Below are positions 33,124 to 43,255 of a stretch of DNA of 64,000 bases, in pieces; the first letter of the stretch is position 1; each line of letters begins with the position of its first letter. The notes beneath the pieces were generated by a model. That model made no database searches, was not told the origin of the DNA, and saw only the letters and a program-made list of their open reading frames with translations. The stretch comes from UBA11524 sp045591175 (lineage in GTDB: Bacteria; Bacillota; Clostridia; Christensenellales; Aristaeellaceae), in the NCBI GenBank assembly GCA_045591175.1, contig JAZNSI010000048.1:1-64000 (forward strand), given 5' to 3'. The position numbers were made by a program, and so were the translations under genes.

Positions 33124-33163
33124 TGTACATTACGGTTTTGTTACAATTCACCACCATCGCAAT

Positions 33164-33196
33164 CAAAAATGCCGCAGCAGAAACCTCCGCTGCGGC
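33164..33196 (-). terminator. Terminator of the smaller peptidoglycan-binding gene
   Basis: GCCGCAGC and GCTGCGGC form an 8-bp stem; on the minus strand ATTTTTG follows. Confidence 0.82.
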
Positions 33197-33209
33197 ACAA
33201 ATATTTGTT

Positions 33210-34379
33210 TTACTCGCCGATGGTGGGCACAACGACCAGGGAGCCGGAGCCGATCTCAGCACGCACAGCATCATCGCTGTCCAGCTTGAGCTGGGTGCGG
33301 GCGCCGACCTTGCCGTCCACCGCCAGGCCATTACGAGCCTGGAACAGCTTCACAGCCTCCTGGGTACCCTTGCCGAACTTGCCGTCCAGCTTGCCGGTAT
33401 AGTAGCCCAGGGACGCCAGGCGCACCTGCAGGGCCTTGACCTTGTCGCCGGAATCGCCAAAGTTGAGCACCTTGTCTTCGGGTTCGGGCTTGGGCGGCAC
33501 GGGATCATCCGCGTCCAGCGCGTTGGAAGAGAACAGCACCTTGATGGTCTTGGGGCCGACAACGCCGTCCGCCACCAGGCCGTTCTTCTGCTGGAAGGCC
33601 TTCAGGGCCTTCATCATGCCGGAACCGAACTTCTCGTCCACGGTCTTGTTGTAGTAGCCCAGATCGTAGAGGCGCTGCATGGTGTATTTCACGTCCAGAC
33701 CGGTGTAGCCAAAGCGCAGGGTACGCTCGGGGATGCCGTAGGTGGGCGCATTGGGATCCTTCTCGGGCTCGGCAGGCGTGTTGCCGGCGATGGGGCCGGA
33801 GGTGCAGTTGCCGTTGGCGTCAAAGTAGGTCTCCAGCTTGGCCAGGGTCTTCTTGCCAGCCTTGCCGTCCTGAGTCAGGCCGACGATCTTCTGGAAGGCC
33901 TTCACAGCCGCGTGGGTATCGGAGCCAAAGGAGCCATCCACCTTGGTGGTGAAGCCCAGCGCCAGCAGCGCGCGCTGCAGGATGCGCACACGGTCGCCCG
34001 CGGTGCCGAACTGCATCGTGCGGTAGTCGCCGCCGAAGATAGTAGTGGGCTTGACAGGCATTTCGACCTTGTCTTCCTCGGTCTCCTCGAAGGTAGCGCC
34101 GGTCAGGGAGGTCAGCTTGGCCTGGGTCGCCCAGCCAGCAAGGCCGTCCACAGTCATATACTGGTCCTTCTGGAAGGCCTTGACCGCCTTGAGGGTACCC
34201 TTGCCAAAGATGCCGTCCAGCTTGCCCTCATAGTAGCCCAGCTGCTGCAGGGCAGTCTGCAGGATCAGCACATTGTTGCTCTTGTCACGGAAGCGGATGG
34301 TTTCCGCCAGGCCGCTGGAAGCCAGCAGCAGCATCGCAGCCATCGTCAGCGCCAGTGCGCGCAGAATCAGCTTCTTCAT
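33210..34379 (-). CDS. Secreted protein with four peptidoglycan-binding repeats
   Basis: 389 residues: signal peptide (to about 25), four PG_binding_1-type repeats of about 65 residues, and short charged linkers. Repeats 1-3 align in order and spacing with repeats 1-3 of the neighbouring 736-residue protein, including shared stretches such as FGGDYRTMQFG versus FGGVYTTLQLG, so the two arose by tandem duplication. It lacks the C-terminal domain of its neighbour and has no enzymatic motif; likely a wall-binding structural protein. GGAGG precedes ATG 34379. Own promoter and terminator. Confidence 0.87.
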   Translation of the reverse strand: MKKLILRALALTMAAMLLLASSGLAETIRFRDKSNNVLILQTALQQLGYYEGKLDGIFGKGTLKAVKAFQKDQYMTVDGLAGWATQAKLTSLTGATFEETEEDKVEMPVKPTTIFGGDYRTMQFGTAGDRVRILQRALLALGFTTKVDGSFGSDTHAAVKAFQKIVGLTQDGKAGKKTLAKLETYFDANGNCTSGPIAGNTPAEPEKDPNAPTYGIPERTLRFGYTGLDVKYTMQRLYDLGYYNKTVDEKFGSGMMKALKAFQQKNGLVADGVVGPKTIKVLFSSNALDADDPVPPKPEPEDKVLNFGDSGDKVKALQVRLASLGYYTGKLDGKFGKGTQEAVKLFQARNGLAVDGKVGARTQLKLDSDDAVRAEIGSGSLVVVPTIGE

Positions 34380-34424
34380 ATTGAAAGTCCTCCATTGCAT
34401 ACGGTTAAGCGTAAGCTTTTGTTC

Positions 34425-34453
34425 ATCATATCACAATTTTCCAGCAGTGTAAA
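34425..34453 (-). promoter_or_regulatory. Promoter of the smaller peptidoglycan-binding gene
   Basis: Minus-strand TTTACA -35 and TATGAT -10 with a 17-bp spacer; same -35 as at its paralogue. Confidence 0.65.
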
Positions 34454-34469
34454 GGGCCGCGGAATATTG

Positions 34470-35114
34470 TTAAAACTCCGTAACACTTAGCAATCCCAAA
34501 GGATTTGAAATGACACATTCCGCACCATTTTGGCGGAGCTCATCCTCAGGGCGGAAGCCCCAAAGCACCCCCACTGGATGCATCCCTGCGTTGAGGGCGC
34601 AGCGCATGTCGGTGGATGTATCGCCCAGGTAGAGCACCTCCTGCGGCAACACGTTCATCGCGCGCGCCACAGCGAGCGCCCCTGCCGGGTCGGGTTTCAC
34701 CGGGACGCCCTCTACCTGTCCGCGCACCACCCGGAAATCAATATCCGGGAAGAAGTGGCTGACCACGTTCTTCGTGTCCGCATCAGGCTTGTTGGAGAAG
34801 ACCGCCATCGGCACGTCCTTCTCCTGCAGCGCGCGGAGCAGCTCTGGCACGCCGTCATAGGGGCGGGTCTTGACGCGGGTATGGTTCTCGTACCAGGCCT
34901 GGTACTCCTTCTGTACGGACAGCGCCAGCTCCTGACGCTCACGAACAGCCCGTTCTGCCAGCTTCTTCGCGCCGTCGCCAACGAGGTAGCGGTAGGCGTC
35001 CAGCGGCCATTCGGGCAAACCGTGCAGCCGTAAAGAGCGGTTCATCGCATCAGCGATGTCTTCCAGGGTGTTGGTCAGCGTGCCGTCCAGGTCAAAAAGA
35101 ACTGCGTGGATCAC
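34470..35114 (-). CDS. HAD-family phosphatase (phosphoglycolate phosphatase-like)
   Basis: 214-residue haloacid dehalogenase phosphatase. Motif I FDLDGTLTNT, motif II VFSNKPD, Lys in VKPDPAG and motif III YLGDTSTDMRCA are complete, with a Gph-like alpha-helical cap. Substrates are probably phosphoglycolate or pyrophosphate-type small phosphates. The start is a GTG at 35114 behind GGGGAGG; a possible upstream extension has no family similarity. Divergent from the BofC-like gene. Confidence 0.9.
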   Translation of the reverse strand: MIHAVLFDLDGTLTNTLEDIADAMNRSLRLHGLPEWPLDAYRYLVGDGAKKLAERAVRERQELALSVQKEYQAWYENHTRVKTRPYDGVPELLRALQEKDVPMAVFSNKPDADTKNVVSHFFPDIDFRVVRGQVEGVPVKPDPAGALAVARAMNVLPQEVLYLGDTSTDMRCALNAGMHPVGVLWGFRPEDELRQNGAECVISNPLGLLSVTEF

Positions 35115-35189
35115 CGCATCCTCCCCTTTCCTGAGGGATAACCGCCCGCCTTTCCTGCCATACTGTTGGCAGAGAAAGGAGCGATCCCC

Positions 35190-35813
35190 ATGAATGACAT
35201 TGATCGTTTTGACGGCCAGTATCGCCGTCCGCGTCCCCATTTTTTCGCCGAGGAAACGACCATCCGGCCCACGGTCGACCGTCGGCAGCTGCTGACCGGC
35301 GGCGCCATGCTGATGGGTATGGCCCTCTTGCTGATCGTCGCACTGATGCCCAAATCCACCGTGGATGACACGCTGCCGGAGACTGCCCAGGTGCGCTCCG
35401 ATCCGCAGATGACCACCGCGGCGGATTGCCAGCTCATCCAGCACATGACCTACGCCCCCTGCGGCCACAGCCTGACCCGCCGGCAGGTGATCCCCACCGA
35501 GCTGGCCGGGCAGAACCGCGAGGCCCTCTCCTCCGCCTACGACGCCTGGAAGATCACTTCCTTCGCCTCTGCGGAGGTGGTGATGGAGCAGACACTCTCC
35601 CTCTATTGCCCGGAGCACGTGGTGCTCATGCCGGACGAGGGCGGGATGCTGTGCATCTTCCAGAACAAGTACGGCGACGCACTGGCGCTGGTGAAGGAGC
35701 TCGACCTGCTGCTTTCCGAGCTGCCGGACAGCGTTCAGCAGGCGGTGCGCCAGGGCAAGGGGTTTGCGACCATTGAGGAGCTGGAGAAGTGGCTGGAGGG
35801 GGCGGATTCTTGA
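35190..35813 (+). CDS. Membrane-anchored BofC-like C-terminal domain protein
   Basis: 207 residues. A basic N-terminus is followed by one transmembrane helix (about 37-56), so the rest is outside. The C-terminal 100 residues resemble the BofC C-terminal domain: YCPEHVVLMPDEGGMLCIF, LPDSVQQAVRQGKGF and the ending TIEELEKWLEGADS. In Bacillus, BofC controls the SpoIVB protease during sporulation, but related proteins occur in many Clostridia. AAGGAG precedes ATG 35190. Followed by a cluster of hairpins and a terminator. Confidence 0.7.
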   Translation: MNDIDRFDGQYRRPRPHFFAEETTIRPTVDRRQLLTGGAMLMGMALLLIVALMPKSTVDDTLPETAQVRSDPQMTTAADCQLIQHMTYAPCGHSLTRRQVIPTELAGQNREALSSAYDAWKITSFASAEVVMEQTLSLYCPEHVVLMPDEGGMLCIFQNKYGDALALVKELDLLLSELPDSVQQAVRQGKGFATIEELEKWLEGADS

Positions 35814-35835
35814 GGCGCAGAACGGGATTCTTTGG

Positions 35836-35957
35836 GGCTGGGTGAGCTGTTTCGGCGAATCCTGCGGATTCGCGAAAGGCGCGCATGCATTTGTGCCTGC
35901 GGGCACGGAACAGGGGCTTCACCCCTGTACCCCACCAGGGGCTAACGCCGCCCCTGG
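35836..35957 (+). repeat. Cluster of consecutive hairpins in the 3' region
   Basis: Four stems in a row: GCGAATCC-TGCG-GATTCGC, GTGCC-TGC-GGGCAC, CAGGGG-CTTCA-CCCCTG and CCAGGGG...CCCCTGG. The first has the same cUGCGg loop as the dispersed element behind kduD and purR, but the rest differs. Such GC-rich hairpin strings are common in Clostridia 3' regions. With the terminator at 35966 this fills the space before apgM. Confidence 0.6.
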
Positions 35958-35965
35958 ACCCGCGC

Positions 35966-35993
35966 AAGGGTCACAGACCCTTGACCCTTTTTT
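35966..35993 (+). terminator. Intrinsic terminator
   Basis: AAGGGTC-ACA-GACCCTT, then GACCC and six T; ends the BofC-like transcript. Confidence 0.75.
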
Positions 35994-37212
35994 ACGCGTT
36001 GACTTCCAGGAGGCGGCCCATGATGAACCGCCCCTCCGGTAGCCACTCGCCCTTGGCGGCGGTTTCCTCGTCCAGGCGGGAAGGTACGCCGGGCTTGCGG
36101 CTGTCGTAGATGGCGTAGGGTACGGGCTTGCCGTCGTGGGTGCGGGTGGACATCAGCGTCTTGTGATCGCTCAGCAGCAGGATGCGGAAGTCGCCCAGCT
36201 CCGGCAGCTTCTCCAGCAGGGGCTTGATCACCTGCTGATCCAGGCGGCGGATGGCTTCCATCTTCTCAGGCAGCTTGCCCGCGTGGGTCATCTCGTCGGG
36301 AGCTTCCACATGGATGGCGGCGAAATCGTCGCCATTTTTGAGTGCCTCGATGGCAGCCTCCACCTTGCCGGCATAGTTGGTGTCCAGATCGCCATTGGCG
36401 CCGGGGACTTCCGGGTGCTTCAGGCCCGCCAGCTCAGCAATGCCCCATACCAGCGGCACCGCAGAGATCACCGTGCCGGTGCGGCCATACTTCTGCACGA
36501 AGTTGTCCAGCAGCATCGCGCGACCTGCGCCCCAAGGCCAGATCATGTTGGCAGGGAGCTTTCCCGCCGCAATGCGCGCCTTATTGATGGGATGATCCTT
36601 CAGCACCTCGTAGGAGGCCTTCATCAGCGCGGTGATTTCGTCCTTCATCGCGCCGGTGGGATAGTGCAGCGCCACGTCCTGCTCCAGGACATTATGGGGC
36701 TCGGTGGTCTGGAATACGGCGGCTTCGTCCACGTCCGCGAACACGCCGATGTGGCGGAAGGTACGGCTGACGTGCACATGCAGCTTCGCAGCCTCCTTGG
36801 CGGGCTGGAAGCGGGGATCCGCCAGCAGATCGTTCATCAGCGTCTCGGCCTCATCGCCCTCGATGTTGCCGCCGTTGTGGCTGTGGATGATCAGCTTGCC
36901 ACCGATCTCCTCCACCGCGCAGAGGTTGACGCGCATGGACACCTCGCCCTTCTTGAGAGTCACGCCCACGCCCGCGGCCTCCAGCACGCTGCGGCCGGTG
37001 TAGCTCCAGCGGGGATCATAGCCAAAGATGTTGAGGATCGCGGTATCACTGCCCGCAGGCACGCCCTCAGGGACAGTCTGGCAGGCGCCCACTTCGCTGC
37101 CGGCCAGCACACCAAAATAGGGCAGGTCGAGGTATTCCAGCGGAGTCTTGCCGCCCAGCGCCTCAATGGGATCATCGCTCATGCCATCGCCGATAACAAG
37201 AATGTACTTCAT
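35992..37212 (-). CDS. apgM: ApgM-family cofactor-independent phosphoglycerate mutase / proposed homoserine kinase
   Basis: 406-residue alkaline-phosphatase-superfamily enzyme. Metal and nucleophile motifs: VIGDGMSDDP at the N-terminus, VPAGSDTAILNIFGYDP with the nucleophilic Ser, HVEAPDEMTHAGK and LLSDHKT. It resembles archaeal-type 2,3-bisphosphoglycerate-independent mutase, but one bacterial branch of the family has been proposed to be a homoserine kinase. The sequence alone does not decide between them. AGGAGGA precedes ATG 37212. Confidence 0.87.
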   Translation of the reverse strand: MKYILVIGDGMSDDPIEALGGKTPLEYLDLPYFGVLAGSEVGACQTVPEGVPAGSDTAILNIFGYDPRWSYTGRSVLEAAGVGVTLKKGEVSMRVNLCAVEEIGGKLIIHSHNGGNIEGDEAETLMNDLLADPRFQPAKEAAKLHVHVSRTFRHIGVFADVDEAAVFQTTEPHNVLEQDVALHYPTGAMKDEITALMKASYEVLKDHPINKARIAAGKLPANMIWPWGAGRAMLLDNFVQKYGRTGTVISAVPLVWGIAELAGLKHPEVPGANGDLDTNYAGKVEAAIEALKNGDDFAAIHVEAPDEMTHAGKLPEKMEAIRRLDQQVIKPLLEKLPELGDFRILLLSDHKTLMSTRTHDGKPVPYAIYDSRKPGVPSRLDEETAAKGEWLPEGRFIMGRLLEVNA

Positions 37213-37283
37213 TTTGTGCTCCTCCTATATAACGATTGAGAATGGGAAAAGGTTCCCTGTTTTCGCAATTCATTTGCAAAAAT

Positions 37284-37312
37284 ATTGTACGGCATTGAAC
37301 GGGATTTGCCAA
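37284..37312 (-). promoter_or_regulatory. apgM promoter
   Basis: Minus-strand TTGGCA -35 and TACAAT -10, 17-bp spacer. Confidence 0.65.
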
Positions 37313-37334
37313 GGTGCGCCGGGCGAAAATACAT

Positions 37335-37365
37335 CAAAAAGACGGGGACGCGCACATCCCCGTCT
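37335..37365 (-). terminator. Terminator of the sigma/division operon
   Basis: AGACGGGGA and TCCCCGTCT form a 9-bp stem; on the minus strand five T follow. Lies right after the nuclease-helicase gene. Confidence 0.83.
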
Positions 37366-37368
37366 GCA

Positions 37369-39666
<2,298 letters not shown>

Positions 39667-39731
39667 GGCACAGCCCCCCTTCCCGTCATTGCAAAAAAGC
39701 GGAACAGCCCATGACTGTCCCGCCAAAGATA

Positions 39732-40229
39732 TTACAGTTCTTCCGCCGCATCCAGGGCTTCCTGGGCGACGCTGAGCAGCTCGGCAAACCGGGCCTTGTA
39801 CGCCTTTGCGGCTTCCTTGAGGGCAGCCACCTCGGCCTCCATCTCGTCCTTCTCCACGGAGAGGTTGCCCAGGCGAGCCTTGACCTCGATCTCCGCATTG
39901 CTAAGGATCTCCGCAGCCTTGGCCTCGGCGTCGGCAATGGTCTGCTCCTTGACGCGCTGGGCCATTTCCAGGATCTCGCGGAAGGTGCCGTCCGTCCCGG
40001 TGGACACAGGTGCGGCATACATCTGCTGGGTCTGCGCAGGCTGGGGAACAGCCTGGTTCTGCAGGCGGTTGTTCTCCGCCTTCAGCGCCGCCATCTCGGC
40101 CTCAATGCGCTCCAGCTCGTCACAGATGCTGTCCAGGAATTCATCCACCTCACGCTGGTTGTAGCCTCGTGCAGCCACGTGGAATTCCTTGGTTTCAATC
40201 ACTTCAATGGTGATCTTCTGGTTCTGCAT
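39732..40229 (-). CDS. divIVA: DivIVA domain cell-division protein
   Basis: 165 residues. N-terminal DivIVA motif at about 8-50 (EVIETKEFHVAARGYNQREV then VDEFLDSICDEL) that senses curved membrane, a coiled coil to about 65, a Gln/Pro linker, and a second long coiled coil (about 85-165). Organises poles and septa in Gram-positive bacteria. GAAAGGAG precedes ATG 40229. Adjacent to ylmH, as in Bacillus. Confidence 0.94.
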   Translation of the reverse strand: MQNQKITIEVIETKEFHVAARGYNQREVDEFLDSICDELERIEAEMAALKAENNRLQNQAVPQPAQTQQMYAAPVSTGTDGTFREILEMAQRVKEQTIADAEAKAAEILSNAEIEVKARLGNLSVEKDEMEAEVAALKEAAKAYKARFAELLSVAQEALDAAEEL

Positions 40230-40272
40230 AGCGAAAAGCTCCTTTCGTCTGTGCATTCGTTTGAGTATATGC

Positions 40273-41019
40273 TTATCCCTTGTGGAAAATTTCAAGCTGC
40301 ACCGGCAGCCGGTCCTTCCGCGTGGGGCTCCCCACGTCGATCAGGCGGATGCGCCCAAAGCCGCGGATGCTCAGCAGCTGTCCCGCCGCAAGGATACGGT
40401 CTGTACGCTCCTCGGGCATGTGATCCACCGCCACCGCACCCATCCGGATGATCTCCGCCGCACGGCTGCGGGAGGTCTTCATTCCGGAGGCCAGCACGCA
40501 GTCCAGCCGCAGGGACGCCACGGTATCCCGCAGCATCTCGCCCCTGGGCGGCTCGATGACCGGCGCGTCCTCCAGCAGCTGCACCTTAATGGGCACATTG
40601 CCGGCCTTGTCCCACTCCATGGGTAGACGGACGGCAATCTCCGGCAGACACAGCAAATAGGCCCTGTCCTCCAGAGCGATGAGGTCGCCAAAGAAGGAAC
40701 GATCCATCCCGAGGGCCATGAGGCTCCCCAGCAGGTCGCGGTGCTCCACATGGGCGAATTTCGCCGCCCAACGGATCTCCACCCATTGGGCAGTGAACTC
40801 TGCCTCCGCCCACGCGGGGTGGAAGCAGACCTGCACCCGTTCCGCATCCGGCCAGCCGCCGTCAAAGGAGGCGGCCACATGGGCTTCCCGGGCAGCGTGG
40901 ATGGCCTGCGCTCTCTCCTCCCCGGTGACAAAGCGCCCCGGGACAGGGATGTCCAGCCGATCCGCCCGCTGTGCATTCTGCTGCAGTCGCAGCGCCAGCT
41001 GGGAGGCGTCCTTCATCAT
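40273..41019 (-). CDS. ylmH: YlmH family S4-domain RNA-binding protein
   Basis: 248-residue YlmH. The C-terminal S4 domain (about 165-240) reads RLDCVLASGMKTSRSRAAEI, AVDHM and LLSIRGFGRI. YlmH of Bacillus binds ribosomes in a quality-control or RqcH-related role. Its start ATG overlaps the yggT stop (TGATG), so it is translated by coupling. The second ATG three bases later is an alternative. Confidence 0.92.
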   Translation of the reverse strand: MMKDASQLALRLQQNAQRADRLDIPVPGRFVTGEERAQAIHAAREAHVAASFDGGWPDAERVQVCFHPAWAEAEFTAQWVEIRWAAKFAHVEHRDLLGSLMALGMDRSFFGDLIALEDRAYLLCLPEIAVRLPMEWDKAGNVPIKVQLLEDAPVIEPPRGEMLRDTVASLRLDCVLASGMKTSRSRAAEIIRMGAVAVDHMPEERTDRILAAGQLLSIRGFGRIRLIDVGSPTRKDRLPVQLEIFHKG

Positions 41020-41297
41020 CAGAAGATGATGCCGAGGATGAGGTTCAGCACCCACTGGGCAACGGAAATGCCGATCAGCAGGGCCACAGGAGACCAGTCA
41101 ATGACCTGCCAGTTCTTGGGCAGATACTTGTTCACCAGCACGCGCACAGGAGCCAGCGCGGGCTCAACGATGCTGGTCAGCAGGGTCGTCCACTTGTTCT
41201 CAGGCACCTTCACCAGGGTGAGGATGAAGTGCACCAGCACCAGGAGCTTGTAGATGTCAATGATGGCGTTGATGGCATTGGGAATGAAGCTGAACAT
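41019..41297 (-). CDS. yggT: YggT family membrane protein
   Basis: 92-residue protein with two hydrophobic helices and the family motif VNKYLPKNWQVIDWSPVALL between. Also called YlmG; in Bacillus it lies in the same place between sepF and ylmH and is linked to division or cell shape. AAGGAGA precedes ATG 41297. Confidence 0.92.
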   Translation of the reverse strand: MFSFIPNAINAIIDIYKLLVLVHFILTLVKVPENKWTTLLTSIVEPALAPVRVLVNKYLPKNWQVIDWSPVALLIGISVAQWVLNLILGIIF

Positions 41298-41323
41298 ATG
41301 ATTCTCTCCTTATCTTTTACGGA

Positions 41324-42514
41324 TCAGCGGCCTTTGACGCCGAATCCGCCGTAATCGGTGTAACCATTGGTATGCATGGCATTGCGGGCAGCACGGCGGC
41401 CCATTCCGCCGGCGAAATCATCCTGACGGGGCTGATTGGCAGCGGGCTGCATGGGCTGCACGTTATTCACAAAGGGCTGGGCATTCATTTGCTGGGGCTG
41501 CATGTTGGCCTGCAGGGCGCCGGGCCAGCGGCGTTCGATATCCGCCATGCCTGCACGGCGCAGGTTGTCAAAGGGCGCAACATACACCTGGGGCGGCGTG
41601 ATCAGGTAGATCTGCTTGCCCGACACGCGCATGAGCCGCTGCTTCATTGCACAGGCCGCGCCAAAGATCAGATCCATGCAGCGGTCGGCTTCCACCAGAT
41701 CGGTGATCTGCTCGGCGTTGACGATGACCGCCTCATTGTTGTACATGAACTCAATCACCCGGAAGCAGCTGGGCACGCCGGTGATCTGCGCCACGCGGAA
41801 GACCAGCTTGTAGGCATGGCCGTCCACCACATAGCTGTCCCCGCCGGGGAAGGCGAAGGTATTGCTTTCACCAGCCGCAGGCGCCACGGGCTGCTGAGGC
41901 TGTACCGGCTGCTGCACCTGCTGGCGGCTGGTAAAGCCCTGAGCAGGCTGCTGGGGCACATTCTGCTGGAACGCAGGCTGGCCAAAGCCGGGACGAGCGC
42001 TCTGCTGGGGCTGCCTGTTCTGACGGAAGGTGTGACCGGGCTGCGCAGGGCCCTGCTGGGCCGCACCCTGGAACTGAGCCTGGGGACGGGGCGGAGTCTG
42101 CTGCATCGGCTGAGCCGCACCCATCGGCTGGGCCGCACCCATCGGCTGATTCATGCCCATCTGCGGGCCCACAGGCTGCTGATAGCTGGTGCGGCCAAAG
42201 GGCGCCTGCTGAGGCTGGGGAGGCATCCCCTGCTGGGGCTGACCCTGAGGTGCCATCTGACCGGTCTGTCCGCCAACGGGCTGGAAGCCCTGCATCACAG
42301 ACGGATCCACGCCGGAGGGCATCATATTCTCAAAGCCCGCCGGACGGGGCTGCTGATAGCCGGTGGGGTTGGGCTCCACCTGGGTGCGGTTCATCTTGGG
42401 CACATAGCCGCTGAAACCGCCGTCCGCACGGTTGGGAGAATACCCCTGGCTTTCCTGCTGACGGGGCTTCATGGCCTGCAGCATCTTCTTTTTTGCGTCA
42501 TCCCAGAACGCCAT
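41324..42514 (-). CDS. sepF: SepF-like cell-division protein with a very long disordered linker
   Basis: 396 residues against about 150 for typical SepF, which polymerises and ties FtsZ to the membrane. A short N-terminal amphipathic segment (AFWDDAKKKMLQAM) could be the membrane anchor. Residues about 20-220 are Gln/Pro/Met/Gly-rich with repeats such as MGAAQP and QQPVQPQQP. The SepF core is at about 235-313 (VIVNAEQITDLVEADRCMDL, GKQIYLITPPQVYV), with a further 80-residue polar tail. Position between ylmE and yggT supports the identity. Core similarity is moderate. Confidence 0.85.
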   Translation of the reverse strand: MAFWDDAKKKMLQAMKPRQQESQGYSPNRADGGFSGYVPKMNRTQVEPNPTGYQQPRPAGFENMMPSGVDPSVMQGFQPVGGQTGQMAPQGQPQQGMPPQPQQAPFGRTSYQQPVGPQMGMNQPMGAAQPMGAAQPMQQTPPRPQAQFQGAAQQGPAQPGHTFRQNRQPQQSARPGFGQPAFQQNVPQQPAQGFTSRQQVQQPVQPQQPVAPAAGESNTFAFPGGDSYVVDGHAYKLVFRVAQITGVPSCFRVIEFMYNNEAVIVNAEQITDLVEADRCMDLIFGAACAMKQRLMRVSGKQIYLITPPQVYVAPFDNLRRAGMADIERRWPGALQANMQPQQMNAQPFVNNVQPMQPAANQPRQDDFAGGMGRRAARNAMHTNGYTDYGGFGVKGR

Positions 42515-42537
42515 GTATCTTCATTCCTCTCAATCGG

Positions 42538-43230
42538 TCACTTGTTGATATTGCCATAATCGCGGGGGCCGAGCAGCGCGCTGCCCAGGCGAACCATGGT
42601 CGCGCCGTGCTTGGCTGCCAGCAGATAATCGCCGGACATGCCCATGCTCAATTCGCGCATTTCAACGCCCGGGATCGCTTCATCCCGCAGCTGCTCAAAG
42701 AGCGTGCGCATGCCGCCAAAGAGCCCCGACAGGTACTCCTGCTCCTGGGTATTGGGCATCACAGCCATCAGGCCCTCCACATGGAGGCCGGGCATGTGCC
42801 GCACCTCCTGCAGGAAGGGACGCACGTCCTCGGGGGCCATGCCGCCCTTCTGCTCCTCCCCTGCGGGAGAAACCTGCACCAGCACCGGCATCACCACGCC
42901 GGCCTTCTGCGCCTGCCGGTCGATCTCCAGCGCCAGGTTCATCCGGTCCAGAGACTGGATGAGGCATACCTTATCCATTATATACTTAACTTTGTTGGTT
43001 TGCAACCGCCCGATGCAGTGGAAACGGAATTTTTCCTGCAAAAAGGGCCATTTTTCGAGGATCTCCTGCACGCGGTTCTCGCCGATCTCCCTTTGACCAA
43101 GGTCATACAGGGGCAGGATCTCCTCCGGGGAATGGGTCTTGGTCACCGCAATGATGCGGGGCGGGGCGTACCGGCCCTCCGATGCCTGACGCAGAGCGTC
43201 CAGGGCGGATTCATACCTTGCACGCAGCAA
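42538..43230 (-). CDS. ylmE: YggS family PLP-binding protein
   Basis: 230-residue pyridoxal-phosphate homeostasis protein. The PLP lysine is in AVTKTH near residue 30; other motifs are GENRVQE, FHCIGRLQTNK, LSMGMSGD and VRLGSALLG. A TTG start at 43230 is needed: a TGA stop lies a few codons upstream in this frame and no ATG fits; AAGGA precedes it by about 10 nt. Starts 25 bp after the HlyD-like gene and heads the ylm block. Confidence 0.95.
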   Translation of the reverse strand: MLRARYESALDALRQASEGRYAPPRIIAVTKTHSPEEILPLYDLGQREIGENRVQEILEKWPFLQEKFRFHCIGRLQTNKVKYIMDKVCLIQSLDRMNLALEIDRQAQKAGVVMPVLVQVSPAGEEQKGGMAPEDVRPFLQEVRHMPGLHVEGLMAVMPNTQEQEYLSGLFGGMRTLFEQLRDEAIPGVEMRELSMGMSGDYLLAAKHGATMVRLGSALLGPRDYGNINK

Positions 43231-43255
43231 ACAAAATCACATCCTTGCAGTGAGA

